Assembly: GCA_902787825.1 (NCBI GenBank)
Contig: CADAHS010000017.1
Coordinates: 1 to 42,972 of the forward strand
Length of the DNA stretch: 42,972 bases
Direction: 5' to 3'
Source: an uncultured Ruminococcus sp.
Lineage (GTDB): Bacteria; Bacillota; Clostridia; Oscillospirales; Ruminococcaceae
The position numbers and the translations under genes were made by a program. This document shows, piece after piece, positions 25,539-33,756 of the stretch. Positions within the stretch are counted from its first letter, which is position 1. Each line of letters starts with the position of its first letter. The notes below the pieces were generated by a model that was not told the origin of the DNA, did no database searches, and was given only the letters and a program-made list of their open reading frames with translations.

Positions 25539-25603
25539 TTTCACGACAAATAATGTGCAGTTGACGACAAAAAATACAAAACAGATCAACAATATGCTAT
25601 TGT
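25539..25603 (+). promoter_or_regulatory. LytTR-type tandem site and extended -10 promoter, copy 3
   Basis: TTTCACGACA starts at 25539 and GTTGACGACA at 25560, 21 bp apart. The -10 TATTGT (25598-25603), preceded by TGC, is again 38 bp from the second repeat start. It drives the zinc-ribbon gene at 25657. Confidence 0.75.
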
Positions 25604-25656
25604 ATATCCAGAGCAAGACAAACGGCTCACAAATAAGAATACAGGAGAGATTGATC

Positions 25657-26610
25657 ATGTTTTGTAATCATTGTGGCAATAAAATCGAAGAAGATGCAAA
25701 GTTCTGCAACAGATGCGGTTCGAGGATAAATCGCTGCGAGACGAAAGTAACCGGATCCGAGACAGCATTAAACGGTGTGTGCACCACGACGGTCCGGGTG
25801 ATGAATGCTCAGGGTACTGTGGCTGTGAAAAAAGGCAGAGCATCAGCGGTTTTCAAGTGGTCGATACCATTGGCAGCGATAGGAACGATGCTTGTTATTT
25901 CGGGCGTAAAGCAGAAGAATGGAGCGTTCGCTGTTGGTGCTGCTTTGCTTGCTGTGGCTGCTGTTATCTTTATCGTTGCGGGGCTTATCCTGTTGGGAAG
26001 GTTAAGCAAGAGACTGGAAGAAAAGAGCAGTCAGCGTTCAGCGGATCTGTGCAGAAAGCTTGAACACAGAGTTGAGAGCAGGCTTCAAATGGTGCTGTGT
26101 GCAGCGGCTCTTGTCGGCGGAGCTTACACGATGTTCATAAAAACCTACACTATCAATTCCATCAAGGTCAGCGTTTTTGATCTGCTCAAGATAGGCATTG
26201 GTCTTGGCACAAAAAAGATTGCGGGGATTCCGCTTGGTTCGCAGGAAACAAAATGGATGGCGATCATTGCTGCGGTAATAGCTGCTTCGGCATTTATCAC
26301 AGCTGCGTCTGTATTAATGAATTCCTTCACTCTGCACAAGGGCGACGATGACTACTCCGTTAAGATACATAGATTCTGGAACTCTGTAAAATGGGCAAGC
26401 GGATGTTTTGCGGCTGTTATGTTTTTCTATCCGTCGGTCATATACAAGTGTTTCAGCAACGATCACAAGATAATCAGTAAATTTATTGGCATTAATTTTG
26501 CAGACTCGGGTTCGATAATGACTTATATACTTTGCCTGTTTGCGATAGTTTTTGTATTTGCTTGCGTAAAAGACATAAAGTATAAGAAAGTATTCGGGGA
26601 AGTGTGTTGA
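25657..26610 (+). CDS. Zinc-ribbon multi-pass membrane protein
   Basis: The N-terminal ribbon is MFCNHCG...FCNRCGSRI. After a linker of about 50 residues there are six hydrophobic helices: about residues 65-80 and 88-108, then 145-160, 200-220, 245-265 and 290-312. A charged helix (RLEEKSSQRSADLCRKLEHRV) separates the first pair from the rest. I chose the ATG at 25657, 9 bases after AGGAG. A longer open frame from 25501 runs through the promoter and is not real. I see no known enzymatic domain. It lies under a LytTR-type promoter. Confidence 0.8.
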   Translation: MFCNHCGNKIEEDAKFCNRCGSRINRCETKVTGSETALNGVCTTTVRVMNAQGTVAVKKGRASAVFKWSIPLAAIGTMLVISGVKQKNGAFAVGAALLAVAAVIFIVAGLILLGRLSKRLEEKSSQRSADLCRKLEHRVESRLQMVLCAAALVGGAYTMFIKTYTINSIKVSVFDLLKIGIGLGTKKIAGIPLGSQETKWMAIIAAVIAASAFITAASVLMNSFTLHKGDDDYSVKIHRFWNSVKWASGCFAAVMFFYPSVIYKCFSNDHKIISKFIGINFADSGSIMTYILCLFAIVFVFACVKDIKYKKVFGEVC

Positions 26611-26632
26611 GACGCTTATACACAGACATTTA

Positions 26633-26667
26633 AAACGCATTTTGCAGTAATTGCAGGGTGCGTTTTT
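26633..26667 (+). terminator. Terminator after the zinc-ribbon gene, copy of the tRNA terminator
   Basis: AACGCA and TGCGTT flank TTTTGCAGTAATTGCAGGG and are followed by TTTTT. It matches the element at 19387-19421 at 32 of 35 positions. A second small hairpin (TGCACC / GGTGCA, 26671-26690) follows. Confidence 0.75.
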
Positions 26668-26746
26668 CTATGCACCAACGGCAGGGTGCAGGTTTTGCGA
26701 TGATATGCCAATGTTCGGCACAAAGCATAATTGTTCTCCAAACTAC

Positions 26747-26775
26747 TTGAAGTTTTAGGACAATAGTAGTATAAT
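26747..26775 (+). promoter_or_regulatory. Promoter immediately before the 167-bp repeat array
   Basis: TTGAAG (26747-26752), a 17-bp spacer and TATAAT (26770-26775). Transcription would start about 26782, inside the first repeat unit, so the repeats would be transcribed on the plus strand. Confidence 0.6.
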
Positions 26776-27273
26776 CTAATTACCGAATGGAATCCGCCTC
26801 CAAGTCGGCGGATCCCATATGGTCTTTCGGCATAAAATAAAATTCCGCCGAAATTCCCCAGGAGCTGACGCTCCTGCGGTAAAATTGCCTCGTCGCAGCC
26901 GATGTTAAGCAAGCTTACATCGGGCTTTGCTCCGAGATAAATCTAATTACCGAATGGAATCCACCTCCAAGTCGGCGGATCCCATATGGTCTTTCGGCAG
27001 AAAATAAAATTCCGCCGAAATCCCCCCAGGAGCTGACGCTCCTGCGGTAAAATTGCCTCGTCGCAGCCGATGTTAGCAAGCTTACATCGGGCTTTGCTCC
27101 GAGATAAATCTAATTACCGAATGGAATCCGCCTCCAAGTCGGCGGATCCCATATGGTCTTTCGGCAGAAAATAAAATTCCGCCGAAATCCCCCAGGAGCT
27201 GACGCTCCTGCGGTAGAATTGCCTCGTCGCAGCCGATGTTAAGCAAGCTTACATCGGGCTTTGCTCCGAGGTA
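26773..27273 (+). repeat. Three tandem 167-bp repeat units with conserved stem-loops
   Basis: Units begin at 26773, 26940 and 27107 (each AATCTAATTACCGAATGG), an exact 167-bp period. A 4-base start of a fourth lies at 27274. The copies differ at only a few bases. Each unit holds inverted repeats: ATCCGCC/GGCGGAT (26792-26813 in unit 1), TTTCGGC/GCCGAAA (26825-26853), CAGGAGC/GCTCCTG (26859-26876), and a GATGT..ACATC hairpin near the end. The period is not a multiple of three, and the open frames across it on the minus strand shift from unit to unit, so coding is unlikely. The rest of 26611-27398 holds a terminator, a promoter and the cstA leader. Confidence 0.9.
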
Positions 27274-27293
27274 AATCAATATGATAATAAAAT

Positions 27294-27366
27294 TGCGGTT
27301 TGAGAGTGCAGATGTGCAGCGTGGTCAGGCTGAAAGCAATCCGCATGATACAAAGTGAAAACCGCA
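27294..27366 (+). other. Candidate structured leader of cstA
   Basis: TGCGGTTT (27294-27301) and AAACCGCA (27359-27366) can pair over 8 bp and enclose 57 nt of unrepeated sequence, ending 32 bp before the cstA ATG. It could be an aptamer-like leader. I do not recognise a known riboswitch class. Confidence 0.35.
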
Positions 27367-27398
27367 GATAAGTACTATTCAGAACAGGAGAGTGCAAT

Positions 27399-28832
27399 AT
27401 GATCTCATTTGTTTCAGCACTTGTCGTACTTGTACTGGGATTTGTTTTTTACGGCAGGCTGACCGAAAAAGTATTCGGACCGGATGACCGTGTTACGCCT
27501 GCGGTCTCGGAAAATGACGGCGTTGATTTTGTGCCCGTAAAGACCTGGAAGGCTGTGCTGATACAGCTGCTCAACATTGCGGGAACAGGACCGATATTCG
27601 GCGCTCTTATGGGAGCGTGCTTCGGACCGGTGGTATTTTTGTGGATAGTTTTCGGAGCGATTCTCGGCGGTGCGGTCCACGATTATATGGGCGGTATGAT
27701 CTCGGAAAGAAACAAGGGCGCATCTATAGCTGAGCTGTCGGGTAAATACATCGGGAAAAAGGCGCTGTATATTATGCGTATTTTTTCCATTCTGCTTTTG
27801 CTCCTCACGGGTACGGTGTTTGTAACGAGCCCTGCGGAGCTTATTGCCGATCTCACGCCGAGCTTTCTGTCAAAGGGCTTTTGGATAGTGGTCATACTGG
27901 TTTACTACCTGCTTGCGACGCTTATGCCGATAGACAAGATAATCGGCAGGTTCTACCCGGTGTTCGGCGTTGTGCTTATAGTAATGGCTGTGAGCATTGC
28001 GGGGGGACTGATCTTCCTGCCTGATTATTCTATCCCGGAGATCAGACTTGAAAATCTTCACCCGGACAACCTTCCGATATGGCCGTTTATGTTCGTGACT
28101 GTTGCCTGCGGTGCGATCTCGGGCTTTCACGCTACCCAGTCACCGATGATGGCTAAGTGTATCACCAGCGAAAAAGAGGGCAGAAAGGTATTTTACGGAG
28201 CTATGATAATAGAATCCGTGATCGCACTTGTGTGGGCTGCGGCGGGCGTTGCTTTTTACGGCGGTACTCAGCTGCTCAACGATGCGTTGAATGCAAACGG
28301 TCAGTCAGCAACAGTTTACGAGATCTGCAAGAATATGCTTGGAAGCGTCGGGGGTATCCTTGCAATAATCGGCGTGGTCATCTGTCCGATAACCTCGGGA
28401 GACACGGCGTTTAGAAGTGCAAGGCTTATTCTTGCCGAGTGGACTGGGCTCAAACAGAAGTCTTTTAAAAACAGACTTATCCTCACCATACCAATGCTTG
28501 GAGTGGGCGCAATACTCACACAGCTGGATTTCAACATTCTGTGGAGATATTTTTCCTGGAGCAATCAGACGCTTGCGATGATCTCGCTTTGGGTGGCTAC
28601 GCTGTATCTGCTGAAAAACTCCAAGAAGATCTCTCATACGCTGATGACGGCAATTCCTGCGTCTTTTATGTCGGCGGTCAGTCTGACGTACATACTTATG
28701 GCAAAGGAAGGCTTTTCGCTTTCGTCGGGGATCGCGTACCCTGCGGGTATATTCTTTGCGGAATTTCATTTGTTTTTCTATTTACTTTATGCACGCAGAT
28801 ACAAAACAAGTGCGGTCGCTGCAAAGTCATAA
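27399..28832 (+). CDS. cstA: CstA-family carbon starvation / peptide or pyruvate transporter
   Basis: This is a polytopic inner-membrane transporter. CstA proteins import peptides or pyruvate. Diagnostic blocks are NIAGTGPIFGALMGACFGP, ILGGAVHDYMGGMISERNKGASIAEL, FMFVTVACGAISGFHATQSPMMAKCI and CPITSGDTAFRSARLILAEW. The length of 477 aa fits the short clostridial form rather than the roughly 700-aa E. coli form. ACAGGAGAG precedes the ATG. It is preceded by the 167-bp repeats and a candidate leader, and followed by a bidirectional terminator. Confidence 0.92.
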   Translation: MISFVSALVVLVLGFVFYGRLTEKVFGPDDRVTPAVSENDGVDFVPVKTWKAVLIQLLNIAGTGPIFGALMGACFGPVVFLWIVFGAILGGAVHDYMGGMISERNKGASIAELSGKYIGKKALYIMRIFSILLLLLTGTVFVTSPAELIADLTPSFLSKGFWIVVILVYYLLATLMPIDKIIGRFYPVFGVVLIVMAVSIAGGLIFLPDYSIPEIRLENLHPDNLPIWPFMFVTVACGAISGFHATQSPMMAKCITSEKEGRKVFYGAMIIESVIALVWAAAGVAFYGGTQLLNDALNANGQSATVYEICKNMLGSVGGILAIIGVVICPITSGDTAFRSARLILAEWTGLKQKSFKNRLILTIPMLGVGAILTQLDFNILWRYFSWSNQTLAMISLWVATLYLLKNSKKISHTLMTAIPASFMSAVSLTYILMAKEGFSLSSGIAYPAGIFFAEFHLFFYLLYARRYKTSAVAAKS

Positions 28833-28897
28833 CGCTCGTATCGTGCACACGGTTGCTGTTTTATGATAAACTTTATTACAATGCTTATGCACACAAA

Positions 28898-28932
28898 AAA
28901 AGTCGGTCTCACTGCTTGTGAAACCGACTTTA
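28898..28932. terminator. Bidirectional terminator between cstA and the surface protein gene
   Basis: AAAGTCGGT and ACCGACTTT, plus inner TCAC/GTGA, form a long stem with a 5-base loop. An A-run lies on the left and a T-rich stretch on the right. Confidence 0.82.
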
Positions 28933-28936
28933 AATT

Positions 28937-31621
28937 TTAATCTGAAGCTGTTGCTATTTTATTTGCAAGCTCGTTTGTGACAGCGCTCGTTCCGCCAAAA
29001 ACGAAGACTGTCCGGGGCTTTTTGTTCTTTAGGTATGCTCTTTGTTCAGCGTTGAGACTGCCTGCTGCAAGCAGCAGCGGAGATGCTTGTTTTGCTGCGA
29101 ACACACCGCCTGAAAGCGCATCGGGGAAGTTCAGACCGGTTGCGACGCAGACTGTTTTCCCGGTGAGCGTTGAGCTGAATTTCTTGTTGACCTCAATGCA
29201 GGTCAGGTATCTGTTGCTGCCGGCGACTCTTGCTGCCTTTTCGATGCCGCACGCCTTTGCGGCTTTTTTCATCATATCGTTTGTGATAACGCCTGTGCCG
29301 CCGATAACATAGGCTTTCCGGACTTTGCCTTTTATCTTTGCAAGATACGCTTTTGTATCCGCATTCAGCTCACCGCTGGAGGTGAGGTAGATTATCGGAG
29401 CGTTTCTGAGCGCAGCAACTGTGCTTACAGAAAGTGCATCAGCATAGTTCATACCGTAAACAAAGAACACTTCGCTCGGCGCAGCGTTGAGCTTTTCAGC
29501 GATCTTTGCAGCTGTGCCGAAACGTGTCTTGCCTGCGATACGCTCTATATTCTGCTTCTTTATACCGTTTTTCACAAGCTCGTTAATGACTTTTTTGCTT
29601 ATAGCATTTTCGCCGCCGAGGATCTTAACATTTTTGGCACCAAGACGATTTATTTCGTCAAGTGTCGTCTTGTTCAGAGATTTCGGGTCAGTGAGAAGTA
29701 TCGGAGCGTTGAGCTTATGGGCAAGTGAAACGCCTGCGAGCGCATCGGCATAGTTCAGACCGTTAGCGAGGATCACAGTGGAGGCTGTGTTAAAGCCTGA
29801 TCTTGAAATTGCTGTGGCTGTTTCGTATCTGCTGTTGCCTGCGATCCTGCGCACAGGGATCTTTTTGACCTTGACGTTGTTGACATCATAGAGATTTTCG
29901 ATCATTTTGTCTATCTCGTCAAGTGTAGCTTTGCCGTAAGGATCTATCCTCTGCTCGGATTTTTCCGAACCGGGTGCGCCCTTGCCGTCCATAATGAGCC
30001 ATGTTGCGCTCCAGCAGATCGCTTCCCAGTGCTCGAAATCTATATCATAATAATCAAGATACTCATCGCTTCTGCCAAAGTCGATAGCACGCTTGTAGTT
30101 CATATACTCGGAGTATCTCATCAGCATGAACACAACGTCCTGCCTTGAGATGTACTTTCCGACACCGAAAACGTCGGCAGTGCTGTAAGGGTATCCAACG
30201 CAGATAGAATTTGCCTCGCCCCACAGCAGAGCGTCCTCGTACGGTGCGCCCGCTTTGACGTCCTTGAATCGTGACTTTGAAAGTGAGGGCGTCGGGCTGC
30301 CTGCCATCTCGTAAAGCTTCTGCACGAAATCCTCACGGGTCATAAGATTTGCGGTATTGGTCACATTCTTATCCTGGTCGGGATAGAGATCGGCAATGCT
30401 TACAGTTGCCTTTGTGCTTAGCTTTACCTTATCGTCTATCCAGATGTAAAACATCTGGTCGCTTCCGGTGGAGTCATCTCCGCCGTAGTTTATCGTCCAT
30501 GATCTGCCCACCGGGACATCGCCGTCAGGGAAGCTCATGTATTCTTTTTGGTATTTGCCGTCCTGATAGGTCTTTAAAAGATAGGGGCAGCTGCCGATGT
30601 TAAGGCTTGTAAAGCCGCAGAGCCCTGCGTGCAGATAGCGCATATACGGGTTATGCGTAAGGTCAAGCGTCTTTATCGGAGAATCGTTGCAGATAAGACA
30701 CGCCATTTTGGGATTGTTTGAAAGATCAAGCTTTTTAAGATTTTTGTTGTAAGAACAGTTGAGCTTGTTCAGCTCGGGGTTTTTGCTGACATCGACCTTT
30801 GTTGCGCCGATCATTGCGCAGTTGTAATACTGAAGTCCCGGGCAGACACTGATATCTACGAATTTAAGATCGTAGTTTGCCCAGATATCAAGGCGCTTCA
30901 TCTTGGGATTGTGTGACAGATCAAGCTTGGTCAGCTTGTTGTTTAACGGGTAGTCAAAGCCGTTATCGGGGTTGTTGAATGCATCAAGATGCGTCAGCTT
31001 TGGGTTTTTGCTCAGATCAAGCTCTTTGAGTCCGCAGGAGGCGCAGATAAGATGTTCAAGCTCGGGGAACTTTGTCACATCAAGCTTCCCGAGATTGCAC
31101 TCGCTGCACTCAAGGTACGAAAGCTTTTTACAGCCTGTCAGATCGAGTGTTCTCAGAGTCGGATTGTCAAAGCAATATACCCACTCAAGCGTTTTTGCGT
31201 TTTTTGAGAAGTCAAGCTTTGTGAATTTGTTGTTTGACACCCACACGCCTGTGATCTCCGGGTTTTTACTAAGATCAAGCTCCGTCAGCTCGTTGAACGA
31301 AGCGTAGACCCCTCGCAGCTCGACAAGATGCTCAATGCCCTGCAGCGACTTGATGCCCATTTTATCGCAGTGGATATTTCTTGCAACAAGAAGCTCGTCG
31401 GGATCAAGTATACCGTTTTTGTCGGTGTCAAAAGCACTTGAAACATAAGATCTGAAGATCGGATCGGGGAAGGTGCTTTGCGTGATCTTTACAGATTTTA
31501 TCCCTGCGGCAAATGGACTGTACGCCTTTGCGCAAATGCCGGCTGCCCCGCTTGTTAGGGTCATTATCATTGCCATACAGCAGGCAATCAGCTTGCGACC
31601 CTTTCTTTTTGATTTTCTCAC
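28937..31621 (-). CDS. Secreted LRR surface protein with SLH-like region and three CWB2 repeats
   Basis: This is about 894 aa and exported. A basic N-terminus (VRKSKRKGRK) and signal helix (LIACCMAMIMTLTSGAAGICAKA) come first. An EF-hand-like loop (DTDKNGILDPDEL) follows, then leucine-rich repeats of the LDLSKNPELxxLxCxxxxL kind over about residues 60-330. An SLH-like region follows (SRFKDVKAGAPYEDALLWGEANSI..., about 430-570). Three C-terminal cell wall binding 2 repeats (RIAGNSRYETA, RIAGKTRFGTA, RVAGSNRYLTC) would attach it non-covalently to the wall. I chose the GTG at 31621, with AAAGGAAG upstream; the longer form from 31690 would place 23 non-signal residues first. Confidence 0.85.
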   Translation of the reverse strand: MRKSKRKGRKLIACCMAMIMTLTSGAAGICAKAYSPFAAGIKSVKITQSTFPDPIFRSYVSSAFDTDKNGILDPDELLVARNIHCDKMGIKSLQGIEHLVELRGVYASFNELTELDLSKNPEITGVWVSNNKFTKLDFSKNAKTLEWVYCFDNPTLRTLDLTGCKKLSYLECSECNLGKLDVTKFPELEHLICASCGLKELDLSKNPKLTHLDAFNNPDNGFDYPLNNKLTKLDLSHNPKMKRLDIWANYDLKFVDISVCPGLQYYNCAMIGATKVDVSKNPELNKLNCSYNKNLKKLDLSNNPKMACLICNDSPIKTLDLTHNPYMRYLHAGLCGFTSLNIGSCPYLLKTYQDGKYQKEYMSFPDGDVPVGRSWTINYGGDDSTGSDQMFYIWIDDKVKLSTKATVSIADLYPDQDKNVTNTANLMTREDFVQKLYEMAGSPTPSLSKSRFKDVKAGAPYEDALLWGEANSICVGYPYSTADVFGVGKYISRQDVVFMLMRYSEYMNYKRAIDFGRSDEYLDYYDIDFEHWEAICWSATWLIMDGKGAPGSEKSEQRIDPYGKATLDEIDKMIENLYDVNNVKVKKIPVRRIAGNSRYETATAISRSGFNTASTVILANGLNYADALAGVSLAHKLNAPILLTDPKSLNKTTLDEINRLGAKNVKILGGENAISKKVINELVKNGIKKQNIERIAGKTRFGTAAKIAEKLNAAPSEVFFVYGMNYADALSVSTVAALRNAPIIYLTSSGELNADTKAYLAKIKGKVRKAYVIGGTGVITNDMMKKAAKACGIEKAARVAGSNRYLTCIEVNKKFSSTLTGKTVCVATGLNFPDALSGGVFAAKQASPLLLAAGSLNAEQRAYLKNKKPRTVFVFGGTSAVTNELANKIATASD

Positions 31622-31732
31622 CCTACATTCTTCCTTTCTGTTTTGTATGCGAAACGTCCCGCAAACACGGGAAATCACCTCGCAGTACATAGGATTTTCC
31701 CACGAGAATTGTTAAAAAATCAGACCAAAATT

Positions 31733-31761
31733 ATTATAGCACAGCACTTCCTATTCGTCAA
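31733..31761 (-). promoter_or_regulatory. Promoter of the LRR/CWB2 surface protein gene
   Basis: On the minus strand: TTGACG (31761-31756), a 17-bp spacer and TATAAT (31738-31733). The leader is about 105 nt before the GTG. Confidence 0.8.
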
Positions 31762-31792
31762 GCACAAAAAGAGAAGCCGTGGGGAAATATGC

Positions 31793-31821
31793 TTGATTTT
31801 TGTGGACAGATATGATAAAAT
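31793..31821 (+). promoter_or_regulatory. Promoter of the HAD phosphatase gene
   Basis: TTGATT (31793-31798), a 17-bp spacer and TAAAAT (31816-31821). It is divergent from the surface protein promoter, with 31 bp between the two -35 hexamers. Confidence 0.65.
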
Positions 31822-31858
31822 AAAACGGGGTAACTATAATTAAAAGGAGAATGATGAT

Positions 31859-32995
31859 ATGTCAGAAAAGAAAAAAGATACTTCGATCATGTGGAAAGTC
31901 ACGTCGTTGACTCTTGCATTTGCAATGCTGATAGTGCTGTGTGCATACGTTGTCAAGTATGATAATGTCGGCTCAGGCAATAAAAGCAGCGAGCCTTCTC
32001 CGGCTTCTTCCCAAGCCGATAATACTCAAAAAGATGCTTTGTCGATGTGGAAGGACAACGCTCCGCTTAAAAAGCAGCTCACAGAGTATATGAGCAAGAT
32101 AACCGATAAGAACTCAAAGAACTTTATCCCTGTTGAAAGGCGTATTGCAGTATTTGATTTTGACGGAACGCTGTTTTGCGAAACAGACCCAGTATACTTT
32201 GATTACAGGCTTTTCTATTACCGTGTGACGGAAGATCCCGACTATAAGGACAAGGCAAGCGCTGTCGAGAAAGAAACAGCTGCAAAGATCAAAACGATGA
32301 TGGATACCGGCGAGTCTGCCAAGGGACTGGAAATTTCCCACGGAAAGGGCGTTGCTTCTGCGTTTGCAGGAATGACAATAGGACAGTTCAGCTCCTATGT
32401 TAAGATGTTCAGAGAAAAGCAGACCCCGAGCTACAACAATATGAAAAACGGCGAAGCTTTTTATAAGCCGATGCTTCAGGTAGTGAAATATCTGAAAGAC
32501 AATGATTTTACTGTTTATGTTGTCAGCGGAACGGACAGATTTATCGTGCGTGGCATCATCGAGGATTCAGAGCTTGATATTCCGCCAAGACAGATCATTG
32601 GTTCAGATGAAACCATTGTTGCAGATCATCAGGGCAGTGAGGACGGTCTGACCTATCAGTATAAGCTTGAGGACAAAGTCATTACCGGCGGAGATTTCAT
32701 AATCAAAAACCTCAAGATGAACAAGGTCAGTGTTATCCAGCAAGAGATTGGCGTGCAGCCTGTGCTTTCGTTCGGCAACAGCTCAGGCGACAATAGTATG
32801 GCGAATTTCGTTATTGACGATAATCCATATATGTCGGCAGCATATATGCTTTGCTGCGACGACCTTGAGCGTGAGAACGGAAACATAAAAAAGGCAGACT
32901 CAATGCGTAAGAGCTGTGAGGAAAACGGCTGGACAGCTATCTCGATGAAGGACGACTGGAAGACCATTTACGGCGAGAACGTCACAAAAAAATAA
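31859..32995 (+). CDS. Membrane-anchored HAD-superfamily phosphatase
   Basis: This is a phosphohydrolase tethered by one N-terminal helix (about residues 13-30, SLTLAFAMLIVLCAYVVKY) and a Ser-rich linker, so the active domain lies outside the membrane. HAD motif I is FDFDGTLF with nucleophile Asp100 and acid/base Asp102. Motif II is VVSGTDRF, a Lys is present in DKVITGGDF, and motif IV is GNSSGDNSM. A helical cap lies between motifs I and II, giving a phosphoserine-phosphatase-like layout. AAAAGGAG precedes the ATG. The substrate is unknown. An extracytoplasmic HAD is uncommon, though some acid phosphatases have it. Confidence 0.82.
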   Translation: MSEKKKDTSIMWKVTSLTLAFAMLIVLCAYVVKYDNVGSGNKSSEPSPASSQADNTQKDALSMWKDNAPLKKQLTEYMSKITDKNSKNFIPVERRIAVFDFDGTLFCETDPVYFDYRLFYYRVTEDPDYKDKASAVEKETAAKIKTMMDTGESAKGLEISHGKGVASAFAGMTIGQFSSYVKMFREKQTPSYNNMKNGEAFYKPMLQVVKYLKDNDFTVYVVSGTDRFIVRGIIEDSELDIPPRQIIGSDETIVADHQGSEDGLTYQYKLEDKVITGGDFIIKNLKMNKVSVIQQEIGVQPVLSFGNSSGDNSMANFVIDDNPYMSAAYMLCCDDLERENGNIKKADSMRKSCEENGWTAISMKDDWKTIYGENVTKK

Positions 32996-33009
32996 AACAG
33001 TCTGAAATG

Positions 33010-33050
33010 AAAGATCCCGTGGACGAAATTTGATCGTTCACGGGATCTTT
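33010..33050. terminator. Terminator between the HAD gene and the converging zinc-ribbon gene
   Basis: AAAGATCCCGTG (33010-33021) and CACGGGATCTTT (33039-33050) form a perfect 12-bp stem with A on the left and T on the right, usable from both sides. Confidence 0.85.
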
Positions 33051-33081
33051 GTGTTTATAGGATTTATATATCTGTACTGCC

Positions 33082-33744
33082 TTACCACCTTGACCAGAAT
33101 GCCGCAGATCTTGCTGCACTTTCCGCATTCTGCGCAGCTTCAAGAGCCTGAGAGGTGTTGCTCTCAACAACTGCTTTATGAATATCCTCCACGAATAGGT
33201 TTATAGCCTCTTTAAGTGTATTAGCTCTCATGTTTTTCAGATTATTGTAGATCTGGTCTAATGCCAGACCAAACTTTATATCCTCCGGCAGCCATTCGAG
33301 CTTCGGGTCGTTAACAAGGCGCTTTAACACCTGCTGATACTGTTCAAGGGTCGCCTTCTCTTTCTGATAAGCAGCGATATTCTGCTTTTTCTTTTTTACG
33401 CCGATGGCAACACAGCCGCCTATTGCGATGATGCCGAGGATATCACCGACCGCACCGCTTCCTCCTACTGCTACTAACATAACACCAAGCCACAACGCTA
33501 TAAAAAGTCCGATAAGAACACTTATTACGATCACTTTATTAGAGGTCTTTTTTTCCATGACGGCAACAACGGACTGCTGATCGTCTACTGCCTTTTCCTG
33601 TTGTTTCAACGCATTGATAGCATCTGCACAGTCGTCAAACTTTTTCAGAAGCATCTCACGTTCGTCTGAGTTTTGTGATGTTCCGCACTTAGGACAGAAA
33701 GCAGCTGCGTCATCTAATTGATTTCCACATTTTTTGCAAAACAT
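33082..33744 (-). CDS. Zinc-ribbon membrane protein with coiled regions
   Basis: The N-terminal zinc ribbon is MFCKKCG...FCPKCGTSQ. A coiled-coil-like segment (MLLKKFDDCADAINALKQQEKAVDD) comes next, then two transmembrane helices at about residues 72-95 and 100-117 (the latter ILGIIAIGGCVAIGV). The C-terminal cytoplasmic region of about 100 residues is helical and charged. AAGGAG precedes the ATG. It is 12 bp after the lipoprotein gene and therefore second in a two-gene operon. It has no LytTR-type site. Confidence 0.8.
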   Translation of the reverse strand: MFCKKCGNQLDDAAAFCPKCGTSQNSDEREMLLKKFDDCADAINALKQQEKAVDDQQSVVAVMEKKTSNKVIVISVLIGLFIALWLGVMLVAVGGSGAVGDILGIIAIGGCVAIGVKKKKQNIAAYQKEKATLEQYQQVLKRLVNDPKLEWLPEDIKFGLALDQIYNNLKNMRANTLKEAINLFVEDIHKAVVESNTSQALEAAQNAESAARSAAFWSRW

Positions 33745-33756
33745 ATAATATACTCC

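Noticed and set aside
25501-25656. N-terminal extension of 52 residues on the zinc-ribbon protein.
   Set aside because: It runs through the LytTR-type site and the -10 of its own promoter. The ATG at 25657 has a proper ribosome binding site and begins with the family's usual MFCxxCG.
26773-27273. Possible CRISPR array.
   Set aside because: The units are 167 bp and directly adjoining, with no unique spacers and no cas genes.
26616-27279. Minus-strand open frames of 98 and 65 codons across the tandem repeats, giving similar peptides.
   Set aside because: They are by-products of the 167-bp repeat. The period is not divisible by three, the frames break between units, and there is no ribosome binding site.
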